Below are positions 1 to 6,869 of a stretch of 64,000 bases of DNA, piece after piece. Source of the DNA: an uncultured Oscillospiraceae bacterium (lineage in GTDB: Bacteria > Bacillota > Clostridia > Oscillospirales > Oscillospiraceae). Under the pieces are notes generated by a model that was not told where the DNA came from, searched no databases, and saw only the letters and a list, made by a program, of their open reading frames with translations. The stretch is from positions 1-64,000 of the forward strand of contig CANQMW010000007.1 in the NCBI GenBank assembly GCA_947625045.1. Reading direction: 5' to 3'. A program made the translations under genes and the position numbers. Position 1 is the first letter of the stretch; the number at the start of each line of letters is the position of its first letter.

Positions 1-18
1 ATTATAGCAAAAGAAGTG

Positions 19-47
19 TTGAAATGATGAATTTTGAGGTGTATAAT
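19..47 (+). promoter_or_regulatory. sigma-A promoter of thsA
   Basis: A TTGAAA -35 box and a TATAAT -10 box are separated by exactly 17 bp. The predicted start point is about 65 bp upstream of the thsA start codon, so the 17-bp dyad at 61-77 falls in the 5' untranslated leader. Confidence 0.7.
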
Positions 48-60
48 ACAATAAATGACA

Positions 61-77
61 GATAATATGGGATTATC
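61..77. repeat. 17-bp dyad, copy 1 (upstream of thsA)
   Basis: GATAAT-N5-ATTATC is a short palindrome just downstream of the thsA -10 box. The identical 17 bases occur in reverse orientation at 2288-2304, upstream of thsB. It could be a shared operator or a recombination site. Confidence 0.75.
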
Positions 78-118
78 TGCTGTTATGGCGGAGTGTAACT
101 GTAAGAAAGGGAAAAACA

Positions 119-1498
119 ATGCCGATAAGTCTGAATCAGTTTTTGAGACAATTTGCCAAGCAAGCTTTAGATGAACGCGTTTCATTATTCCTTGGTGCTG
201 GTGGGTCACGTGAAGCTGGTTACCCAAATTGGGCAGAATTATTTTCGCCAATTGCTGATGATTTGGGAACTCCCATCACAGAGGCAACTGATTTTTATCG
301 GCTTGCGCAATACTATTCCAACACTTTTGGACAGGCCGAACTCCGCAAGCGAATCAATGAACGTATAAATAGATCTAGCGCAGAAAGCCCATTGCTTAGT
401 GAATTAATCAAAATTGGTTTCACCAATATTTGGACCACAAATTTCGACAACGCTATTGAATCTTCTTTTCAAAAAAATGACGTGTTAATAAATAAAGTCT
501 TTAAAGATGCAGATTTCTCAAATATTGATATTAATAAACGTATCAATATTTTTAAAATGAATGGAGATGTGACTAATCTCGAAGGAATTGTCGCGACACA
601 AAGTGATTATGAGCAATATATTGACACGCACCGTATCATGCTCATGTTCTTCAAACGAGAGTTGCTTTCAAGCACGTTTTTGTTTATCGGCTACAGTTTT
701 ACAGACCACTTAGTCTTAGGGTGTCTAAGCGAGATAATGCGGTATCTTGGAGGAACATCTAACTATCATTATACTATCCTCAAAAACAGACGCGATGATC
801 CATACTTTAAACATTTTGTTGATGACCTAGAACAAAGGTATCATATCCGCGTGCTGCTGGTAGAAGATTATTGCGAAATAACTAATGTTCTAAAAAGGCT
901 AAACACAAGAATACAAAATCGCCGTGTCTTTATATCCGGAGCATTTAGGTCGTATGACGAGAGAATTGAAGAATACTCCCACAACCTTGCCCAAAGTCTT
1001 TCAAAGCATCTTCTCAAAGCTGATTACCGTATTGTTAATGGGATAGGAAGACACTTCGGGACGCATCTGATAGGATATGCAAACGAGTACCTTGCAAAGC
1101 AAGGAATTAAAGACATGGAGCGATATTTAATAATTAAGCCCTTTGTCAGGAACAATGAGACTGCGGCAATTGAGAAAAAAGCGATGCGGCAAAAGGTGAT
1201 AGGGCAATGTGGCGCAGCAATCTATATCTTTGGAGATCCCCCTACTAATTCTCCGCTTACGGATAGCGGGGTCTGGGAGGAGTACCAAATTGCTCACGAA
1301 CAGCATAAAGTGGTCATTCCTATAGCGTATCCGGGAATGGTATCTAGTATTATTTGGGAAACTGTAATGAAGAATGTTACAGAGTTTCCATACTTGGAGA
1401 GAGTCGGTATGTTGCTAGATTCTCAACAGCCAACCGAAATAGTAGCTAAAGTCATTGTTCAAATACTGGACTCGATCCAAGAGCGGTTAGACGATTGA
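119..1498 (+). CDS. thsA: ThsA-like SIR2-SLOG effector of a Thoeris system
   Basis: Thoeris effector: known ThsA proteins use a SIR2 domain to consume NAD+ once the C-terminal SLOG domain binds a cyclic-ADP-ribose isomer made by the TIR partner. SIR2 spans about residues 1-265 (LGAGGS at 25-30, TTNFD near 106, GYSFTD near 191). The SLOG domain starts at FISGAF near 271. Length (459 aa) and domain order match Bacillus cereus ThsA as I recall it. The odd point is residue 148: the position expected to hold the catalytic His (KMHGD in B. cereus) reads KMNGD, although the NAD-site Asn (N108) is kept. The start has a GAAAGGGA Shine-Dalgarno. The 3' end overlaps the opposing thsB by 47 bp. Whether it still hydrolyses NAD+ is uncertain. 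Confidence 0.88.
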   Translation: MPISLNQFLRQFAKQALDERVSLFLGAGGSREAGYPNWAELFSPIADDLGTPITEATDFYRLAQYYSNTFGQAELRKRINERINRSSAESPLLSELIKIGFTNIWTTNFDNAIESSFQKNDVLINKVFKDADFSNIDINKRINIFKMNGDVTNLEGIVATQSDYEQYIDTHRIMLMFFKRELLSSTFLFIGYSFTDHLVLGCLSEIMRYLGGTSNYHYTILKNRRDDPYFKHFVDDLEQRYHIRVLLVEDYCEITNVLKRLNTRIQNRRVFISGAFRSYDERIEEYSHNLAQSLSKHLLKADYRIVNGIGRHFGTHLIGYANEYLAKQGIKDMERYLIIKPFVRNNETAAIEKKAMRQKVIGQCGAAIYIFGDPPTNSPLTDSGVWEEYQIAHEQHKVVIPIAYPGMVSSIIWETVMKNVTEFPYLERVGMLLDSQQPTEIVAKVIVQILDSIQERLDD

Positions 1499-2231
1499 AC
1501 AATATGCACGTGGCGTTTTCTAGTAGCCACAAATCTCGGTAGTCTATAGAGATGTTTAGCCGCAGTTCCGAAAATGCACGTTCTAATATTTTGATTGCTA
1601 CACACAACATTTCGTCGTCTTCTTCTACTCTAAAGTTTGGCGATACAGTTAGATATACTGCATAAAGCAATGCCACACGGCTATTAATATTATCTTTATC
1701 AACATTCAAATAGCAGTTAACGAGCGGCACTGCTGACTGGTATTGCTTTGAAGTCAAGTGATTTGACACATCCGTGATTTTCTTAATTAAAAGGTCTTTT
1801 ATATAGTCTTTGGTAATTCTACATGCAATGTGATTGCATATCTGATATGTTCCAGAGTGTCTGTCAACTTCCTTAAAGATTATTTCTGACACCCACTTCA
1901 ATTCACTTGGAAGTTCTCTTTGTGTGATCTCATATAGAATAGGAAATACTACTACACTTCCATCCCGATATTTGTTCCGAATGATTGATATTTCTTCCAT
2001 CGCACATACAGAAGATTCTGTGCTTTTACTAATTACTATTATTGCGTAATCGCATGCTTTTGCCCCTTCAATTAGATTCTTCTGTACGCGGTTATCTCCC
2101 ATCAACAATTCGTTTCTGTCATACCAGACCTTTATTCCATAATTATTTAGATGGTATACAAGAGGTTCCGCGATTGTATAGCGATCTTTAAACGAAAAGC
2201 AGATGAACACCTTTTTTTGTTTTGAATTCAT
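1452..2231 (-). CDS. thsB: TIR-domain protein, ThsB-like partner
   Basis: TIR-domain enzyme expected to make the nucleotide signal that activates the SIR2-SLOG partner. The TIR fold fills about residues 5-130: VFICFSFKDR at 8-17, VWYDRNEL near 35-42, and CAMEEIS around 77-81, where a catalytic Glu is expected. The remaining ~125 residues are helical and have no domain I recognise, making this protein longer than typical ThsB. The start is preceded by GAGG. It is transcribed towards thsA and their stop regions overlap, whereas Thoeris genes normally run in one direction. Its identity as ThsB rests mainly on the neighbouring thsA. Confidence 0.8.
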   Translation of the reverse strand: MNSKQKKVFICFSFKDRYTIAEPLVYHLNNYGIKVWYDRNELLMGDNRVQKNLIEGAKACDYAIIVISKSTESSVCAMEEISIIRNKYRDGSVVVFPILYEITQRELPSELKWVSEIIFKEVDRHSGTYQICNHIACRITKDYIKDLLIKKITDVSNHLTSKQYQSAVPLVNCYLNVDKDNINSRVALLYAVYLTVSPNFRVEEDDEMLCVAIKILERAFSELRLNISIDYRDLWLLENATCILFNRLTALGSSPVFEQ

Positions 2232-2287
2232 TGTTAAACCTCGTCAATATAGTCAAATGGAACAAATGTCTATGTCACTGAATTAAG

Positions 2288-2304
2288 GATAATCCCATAT
2301 TATC
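2288..2304. repeat. 17-bp dyad, copy 2 (upstream of thsB)
   Basis: Exact reverse complement of bases 61-77. It lies about 57 bp upstream of the thsB start codon. The two copies bracket the whole thsA-thsB module. Confidence 0.75.
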
Positions 2305-2314
2305 TTCACATATA

Positions 2315-2346
2315 ACAACGCCACCGAGTTTATTCGGCGGCGTTGT
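2315..2346 (-). terminator. terminator-like hairpin after the xerC-like gene
   Basis: Thirteen-base stem with one mismatch (ACAACGCCACCGA / TCGGCGGCGTTGT) and a 6-base loop. It starts about 15 bp past the stop of the minus-strand recombinase. Only a weak T-rich run follows, so strength is uncertain. Confidence 0.55.
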
Positions 2347-2361
2347 AGTATACGAAATGGC

Positions 2362-3270
2362 TCACAATGAGAAACTCATCTTTCCGCGTGGATGCTTTTC
2401 CGCCAGCAGCTGAGTCTGATGCTCCGCTGCCACATGCGTGTAGATCTGCGTAGTAGATATGGAGCTATGCCCTAGCAATGACTGTATATATCTAATGTCC
2501 ATGCCAGCCTCAAGCAGAGAGGTGGCGAAGGTGTGCCGGAACATGTGCGGGGTAATGTCGGTCTTTGTGTCGAGTTTGGCAAGGTACTTTCTAATAATGC
2601 GCCTGACAGACTGCGGCGAGAGCGGAGCCCCTCGATCGTTTATTAGAATGGTGTTTGTGCGCTGAATTTCGGCCTCATACTCTTTGTAGTATCTTTCTCC
2701 AAGCTGGAGCAGTTCCGGAGTAGTGATGTGAATGATACGTTCCTTACGTCCCTTGCCATAGATTAGCATCTTCATATCGTTGGTGTCGACGGAAAAGGTG
2801 TTATTGGAAAGAGAGCACAACTCGGATACCCTGGCACCGCTGCTGAACAACAGTTCCAGCACGAATATATCCCGCAGGACCTTCCGACGCCCTGGGACAT
2901 AAGCCCCATAAGCACATCGCAGAAGATCCTGAACCGTTCGCTCGGGGATCGTCCGCGGGAGTTGTTTAGACATGTGTATTTTTATGTGTAGTTTATCGAA
3001 AGGGTTGTTCTCCACCTCGCCGTTCTGCTCTAACGCATGATAAAAAGCGCATACGCTTGCTAGTTTCCGCTTCACCGATCTCGGGGCAAAGTGAATATTC
3101 AAATACTTGACGTATTCGCTCAATCTATCCTTTTCTGGCCAAGCACCATTTGTAAACTGGGAGAATTGTGCAAGATCGATACGATACGCTTTTACCGTGT
3201 GAGGAGATAGCTCCTTCTCATGCTCGCAGGCTTCCAAATACGTCTTAATGGCCTCGTTGATTTGTTTCAT
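2362..3270 (-). CDS. tyrosine recombinase, XerC/XerD-like
   Basis: Site-specific recombinase of the XerC/D type (302 aa). The N-terminal SAM-like core-binding domain (about 1-95, SPHTVKAYRIDL) is followed by a catalytic domain. That domain keeps the first Arg (GARVSEL), the HxxR box (HMFRHTF), the later His (LGHSS) and the nucleophilic Tyr (TQIYTHV), so it should be active. I chose the internal ATG at 3270 because GGAGG sits 5 bp before it and the longer ORF adds 61 residues unlike the family. Substrate sites are unknown. The 17-bp inverted repeats around the adjacent Thoeris pair are one candidate. It could equally be an integrase relic of a mobile element. Confidence 0.88.
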   Translation of the reverse strand: MKQINEAIKTYLEACEHEKELSPHTVKAYRIDLAQFSQFTNGAWPEKDRLSEYVKYLNIHFAPRSVKRKLASVCAFYHALEQNGEVENNPFDKLHIKIHMSKQLPRTIPERTVQDLLRCAYGAYVPGRRKVLRDIFVLELLFSSGARVSELCSLSNNTFSVDTNDMKMLIYGKGRKERIIHITTPELLQLGERYYKEYEAEIQRTNTILINDRGAPLSPQSVRRIIRKYLAKLDTKTDITPHMFRHTFATSLLEAGMDIRYIQSLLGHSSISTTQIYTHVAAEHQTQLLAEKHPRGKMSFSL

Positions 3271-3647
3271 GGCGCCCTCCATAGTAAGGTATTTCTTCGA
3301 CATTATGGAGGCAGCTTTGCTCTTTGTCCAGCAGGATCCAGAATAATGCCAAGCATCATCAGTGATGCACTGATCAGCATCCAGCAGCCGCACCGCAACC
3401 CATCGCCTCCTCGGCAAGGGGCTGTTAGACATACACTGACCGGATGCGGTCAAGGCATCCAGGAGTGTATCATCAACCTGGAGGATACCCCACGTTGTAT
3501 TTATGAGACGCAGGCGGAAAAGCTGGTGCCCAGCCTCCTCTGACGAATGATTATAATGCCCATACTCACATCTTTTCTGATAACAAGTAGGTATGGGTAT
3601 TCATCCTATAGACTTGACTGGCAGTCAAGAATGTGACTCCCAGTTTA
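3271..3647. other. intergenic region, nothing recognised except a small dyad
   Basis: No gene is supported here. The ORFs listed in this stretch have no good ribosome site or recognisable product. A short palindrome, CTTGACT-ggc-AGTCAAG, lies at 3613-3629 just upstream of a promoter and could be an operator for the next gene. Confidence 0.5.
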
Positions 3648-3676
3648 TTGCATTGGAGAAGGCCCTGTGGTACAAT
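3648..3676 (+). promoter_or_regulatory. sigma-A-like promoter of the 3704 gene
   Basis: TTGCAT and TACAAT separated by 17 bp. The predicted start point, about 3683, excludes the upstream ATG at 3593 and supports the ATG at 3704. Confidence 0.5.
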
Positions 3677-3703
3677 TGGCAAAAAAGAACGCTGGGGGCT
3701 ATC

Positions 3704-4015
3704 ATGTGCACATTTGAAGAGCAAATGATTAAAGAATCACTGAAACTAAACGACACATACCCGAAGGCTATGGCCGACTTCTTTTTCCGGGAGATTATCG
3801 AAGACGCCCATGTGAAGTACAATATATCTCAGGAAGATATGCACAACATGTGCAAACGCGTAGTAGACCGTGCAGCCTTGTTTCTCAAAATCATAGATAA
3901 GCCAGATTTGTATCGGGCTTTTGCCATATATGCCCTGTGGGGGAAGGATTTTGACGATGCCGAGGATACACCGGAGATAGAGAACATATACGACATGCTT
4001 AAAAGTCTGACATGA
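3704..4015 (+). CDS. hypothetical small helical protein
   Basis: A 103-residue protein that I do not recognise. It is predicted mostly helical and acidic at its C-terminus (DDAEDTPEIE), with no membrane segment or signal peptide. I chose the internal ATG because a GGGGG ribosome site lies 6 bp before it and a promoter at 3648-3676 starts transcription downstream of the ORF-track start. A hairpin with a T-run follows directly, so it looks like a one-gene transcript. Confidence 0.55.
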   Translation: MCTFEEQMIKESLKLNDTYPKAMADFFFREIIEDAHVKYNISQEDMHNMCKRVVDRAALFLKIIDKPDLYRAFAIYALWGKDFDDAEDTPEIENIYDMLKSLT

Positions 4016-4019
4016 TAAC

Positions 4020-4055
4020 GCTACTCTCTGCAATGCACAGAGGGTAGCATTTTTC
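4020..4055 (+). terminator. intrinsic terminator
   Basis: GCTACTCTCTG pairs with CAGAGGGTAGC (one G-U) and is followed by ATTTTT. It lies just past the stop of the 3704 gene. Confidence 0.75.
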
Positions 4056-4151
4056 ACTGTTTCTTGTTCCGCAATGCGGTATTGATATGGCCAGGGGCAA
4101 TTCTCCCGGATAGTCGTCCATGTACCTCTACATTATTAGAGGAAGAATACA

Positions 4152-4187
4152 CAAAGTTCCTGAGAACACAGGCTCTCAGGAACTTTG
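4152..4187. repeat. perfect 14-bp inverted repeat (hairpin)
   Basis: CAAAGTTCCTGAGA and its exact reverse complement are separated by 8 bases in the ~440-bp gap before the amidase gene. No T-run follows, so it is not an obvious terminator. The rest of the gap (4056-4378) holds only an unconvincing 88-codon ORF. Confidence 0.7.
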
Positions 4188-4378
4188 AAAACACAGTCAC
4201 TGTCAACTACAGACTGCAATCTACAATACTTAGCAATGTGACCATAGCAGATGGCGGACGACTTTACAATCCGTACTATTCCACGCGCCAGCGGTACTCC
4301 CTGTGGAATCGCACATGCTGTAAAAGGTAACTCATTGGAGACTCTTCCAAATCAGCCAGACAGCATATGCAAAAGTGA

Positions 4379-4407
4379 TTGTCAAACGGCCGCAAAACTG
4401 GTACACT
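4379..4407 (+). promoter_or_regulatory. sigma-A-like promoter of the amidase gene
   Basis: TTGTCA, 17 bp, TACACT. About 45 bp separate the predicted start point from the ATG at 4458, which has GAGGTG in front. Confidence 0.5.
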
Positions 4408-4457
4408 GTTACTGTATTCAAACGTGAAATGCTTACAGAAATTGTGAGGTGTGACAG

Positions 4458-5639
4458 ATGGCTTTGCTCAATCTTTCGGATGAAGAAAAGATCGTTCGTA
4501 TCTCAAAGGATTTTCTTCAGGCGCGGATAACACGTCTGGAGCAATATGACAGCCCCATCGACTTTCTGACCTTCTTCGACCCGGACTCGCAGCAGTTTCG
4601 TCATCTTCAGTATATGTCCGACCGCATCGAACTGGAGGCCGGCCTTCGCAGAGCCAACAATGCGCAGGTCATGAAAAGTGAGCACCACCTAAAACATCAC
4701 CTGGTGGGTATCAGCGGAGACTATGCGGAGATCACGTTCTTTGAGAGGTATGAGTATGTCCTGAAGCCAGTACCAGAGTTCAAGACCTCCGAGACAACGA
4801 GATATGAAATGGCTCTGAGCAGGGTAAACGGGACCTGGCTTCTGTCGGACATCATCACCGACAGCGATTTTGACGATGCCTTCCGTGATACAGACGTTGA
4901 CGTCAAGACGTTTCTCGACTCTAATCTCAAGCGCAAAAAAAGCGTTCCCCCTGCAGAGTATCTAGGGCCCGACATGGCCGATATGTTCCCGGTCTTTACG
5001 CCCTACAATATCGAAAAGGCCGTGGCTTACGCAGAAAAATACGCGCTGTCATATAATCCGCTCTTCTACAGCTATAAGGGGCTGGGCGGTGATTGCCAGA
5101 ACTTTGCGTCGCAGTGCGTATGGGCGGGCCTCGGGGGAGAGAATACCGCCACGGCGGTCAACCTCAAGATGCCCCCTATGGTGCGAAGCGGTCCCCGGGC
5201 ATGGTATCAGAACAATACGACCGACCATGACCCCTATGGCCGCTGGATAGCCGTTCAGCCGTTCTCCGCCTATATACTCTCCGGCCAAGTGGGGGACCTG
5301 GGACCGGTGGGCACGGTCACAAACGGTCTGGCAAACGCTGCTACGGGGGACTTGATCGCGATCTCTGACGGCAAACGTTGGTTCCATATCTATGTAGTTG
5401 TCGCGCACACAGGCGTCCAGGGTATGCGCACGACAAAGGATCTCTGGGTCTCGGCCCATACTACGGATCGGAACAGACAATGGCTCGCGACGCTGATCAC
5501 AGATGCGCTGCCTGTCCGCACGATACATATCATCGGCGGTGTGAATAACGCGGGTTCCGGCCCATTGTCTGCTCCCGGGGGTATAGGCCTTCTTGGAGTA
5601 GACGAAGCATCGGCAGTAATTCCCCGTATAGATAAATAA
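4458..5639 (+). CDS. Amidase_6-domain protein
   Basis: Putative amidase or peptidase of the Amidase_6 family. These are Cys/His hydrolases common in Clostridia and mostly uncharacterised. The signature GGDCQNFASQC lies at 211-220 with Cys213 as likely nucleophile, preceded by the family's YNPLFYSYKG. Candidate catalytic His residues are in FHIYVV and VSAHTTDR. The first ~170 residues form a separate domain with no clear match. No signal peptide is visible, so secretion by the Sec route is not supported. It is monocistronic or leads into the Panacea pair 60 bp downstream. Confidence 0.75.
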   Translation: MALLNLSDEEKIVRISKDFLQARITRLEQYDSPIDFLTFFDPDSQQFRHLQYMSDRIELEAGLRRANNAQVMKSEHHLKHHLVGISGDYAEITFFERYEYVLKPVPEFKTSETTRYEMALSRVNGTWLLSDIITDSDFDDAFRDTDVDVKTFLDSNLKRKKSVPPAEYLGPDMADMFPVFTPYNIEKAVAYAEKYALSYNPLFYSYKGLGGDCQNFASQCVWAGLGGENTATAVNLKMPPMVRSGPRAWYQNNTTDHDPYGRWIAVQPFSAYILSGQVGDLGPVGTVTNGLANAATGDLIAISDGKRWFHIYVVVAHTGVQGMRTTKDLWVSAHTTDRNRQWLATLITDALPVRTIHIIGGVNNAGSGPLSAPGGIGLLGVDEASAVIPRIDK

Positions 5640-5700
5640 GAACACTTTACTTGGTACTGTTTAATCTCTACTTACAACATATAAAGAGGGAGGTATTTGT

Positions 5701-6156
5701 ATGAAAGCGATTGCCACTAATCTGTGTAACAACATCCTGGAACGCGGTAAGCACGATAGTATTCGCATCACCCCAATGAAGTTGCAGAAGCTGCTGTACT
5801 ATATCTGCCGTGATTACGTTATCGAAACGGGTCAAATGCCAATAGCAGAGCAATTCCAAGTATGGCAATATGGACCGGTACTAGAATCTGTGTATGGAGA
5901 ATTCAAAGATTTTGGCGCACGCCCTATCACATCCTTCGCCAAGAATGCAAGCGGACGGTCATATATGGTCAGCGAGGATAAAAACCCGATCTTAGCCAGG
6001 ATCATTGATATCGTCTGGGCAACGCATAAAGACAAATCTGGCATTACCCTTTCCAGAATGACGCATCAAACCGGTTCCGGGTGGATGACCGCATTTCTTG
6101 ATGGCCGGGACACCATTACAGAGGAGGATATGAAAAATGACACAACAGGAAGATAA
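5701..6156 (+). CDS. Panacea (SocA/DUF4065)-domain antitoxin-like protein
   Basis: Panacea-domain protein, 151 aa. The family is known as a promiscuous antitoxin domain that neutralises many unrelated toxins. The typical core is visible: TPMKLQKLLYYI near 22-33, VWQYGPVLESVY near 50, and the C-terminal ITLSRMTHQTGSGW. GGGAGG lies before the ATG. The stop overlaps the next gene by 20 bp, which implies translational coupling. I infer that this is the antitoxin of a two-gene module, with the membrane protein as candidate toxin. Other roles of the domain, such as proteolytic adaptor, are possible. Confidence 0.75.
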   Translation: MKAIATNLCNNILERGKHDSIRITPMKLQKLLYYICRDYVIETGQMPIAEQFQVWQYGPVLESVYGEFKDFGARPITSFAKNASGRSYMVSEDKNPILARIIDIVWATHKDKSGITLSRMTHQTGSGWMTAFLDGRDTITEEDMKNDTTGR

Positions 6157-6514
6157 TATAGAGCGCAAGCAGAACGAAAACAAGACTGCAGAAAATGCCC
6201 CCTTGCAGGGCCTCCCAGTGATTGAAGAGGAAGAGGATAGACCATTTCCAACTGACGGCAAGGTGATTGACAGCGAACTAGATGCGACGGAAGATGTTGA
6301 CAACGCATTTAAACAGCGTAAATTCCTGACCGGCACCGCTGTCCTGTTTGTCGCAATGGGCCTTATGTGCTTGTTTGTCGTCATGGATGTTGTTTTCTCT
6401 CTCAATGGGAATGCAGAGCGGACTCTGATAAATAGTGCGTTTGAGGCATTCAAGTTGATTGCTATGACCGTTCTTGGCTATCTGTTCGGTTCATCAAATA
6501 TGAATCAACAATAA
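6137..6514 (+). CDS. small two-helix membrane protein, candidate PanT toxin
   Basis: A 125-residue protein with an acidic N-terminal half (EEEEDRPF) and two hydrophobic segments, about residues 61-82 and 97-116. The second is followed by a GSSNMNQQ tail. It overlaps the Panacea gene by 20 bp. Membrane proteins are among the toxins reported with Panacea antitoxins, so a membrane-acting toxin is the leading guess. No sequence motif proves toxicity. Confidence 0.6.
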   Translation: MTQQEDNIERKQNENKTAENAPLQGLPVIEEEEDRPFPTDGKVIDSELDATEDVDNAFKQRKFLTGTAVLFVAMGLMCLFVVMDVVFSLNGNAERTLINSAFEAFKLIAMTVLGYLFGSSNMNQQ

Positions 6515-6528
6515 CGAAATTCTTCTCC

Positions 6529-6626
6529 AGCCGGCGTGGGAAATGCTGACGCTGCTGACCTGTCACCCCTACGCCTCCGAGGGCAGATACAGATATGTGG
6601 TCTACTGTGACTGCGTAACTGGCTGA
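6529..6626 (+). pseudogene. sortase C-terminal fragment
   Basis: An open stretch reads WEMLTLLTCHPY followed by RYRYVVYC and a stop. TLLTCHPY matches the catalytic-Cys block of class B/C/D sortases. The rest of the gene is absent, so this is a remnant left by rearrangement. Confidence 0.65.
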
Positions 6627-6633
6627 AAAAAGC

Positions 6634-6660
6634 AAGGGCCTCGATCAGAGGCCCTTTCGT
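6634..6660 (+). terminator. intrinsic terminator
   Basis: AAGGGCCTC-gatca-GAGGCCCTT followed by TCGT. It sits just after the sortase scrap and was probably the terminator of the lost sortase gene. It now serves the Panacea operon. Confidence 0.75.
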
Positions 6661-6790
6661 CATGTCATACCGTTACATTTGGGTGCAGAATGTAATAACT
6701 GCATCTTGGAGGCAACTTAGGCCCACCAAAATGTCTGTCAAAAGATAACCCCATGGAATAACATACCGCAAAAAGCTAACGCAGTTTTCC

Positions 6791-6816
6791 AATTTTGCGA
6801 TTTTAACCGCAAAATT
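6791..6816. promoter_or_regulatory. operator-like inverted repeat
   Basis: AATTTTGCG and CGCAAAATT separated by 8 bp end one base before the -35 box of the ATPase gene. This placement suits a repressor or activator site. Confidence 0.45.
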
Positions 6817-6817
6817 G

Positions 6818-6846
6818 TTTACATTTAAAGGATTTTGTGGTATACT
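6818..6846 (+). promoter_or_regulatory. sigma-A promoter of the ATPase gene
   Basis: TTTACA, 17 bp, TATACT. The predicted start point is only about 16 bp before the TTG start codon, leaving just room for the GGAGGTG ribosome site. Confidence 0.7.
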
Positions 6847-6869
6847 ATCTTCAGATGGAGGTGATCGTT

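Noticed and set aside
3271-3453. N-terminal extension of the 363-codon recombinase ORF
   Set aside because: The extra 61 residues do not resemble the family, and a well-spaced GGAGG precedes the ATG at 3270.
3220-3543. 107-codon plus-strand ORF
   Set aside because: It overlaps the 5' end of the recombinase gene on the other strand and encodes nothing recognisable.
4064-4330. 88-codon plus-strand ORF
   Set aside because: It spans a perfect hairpin, has no ribosome site or family features, and lies after a terminator without a promoter.
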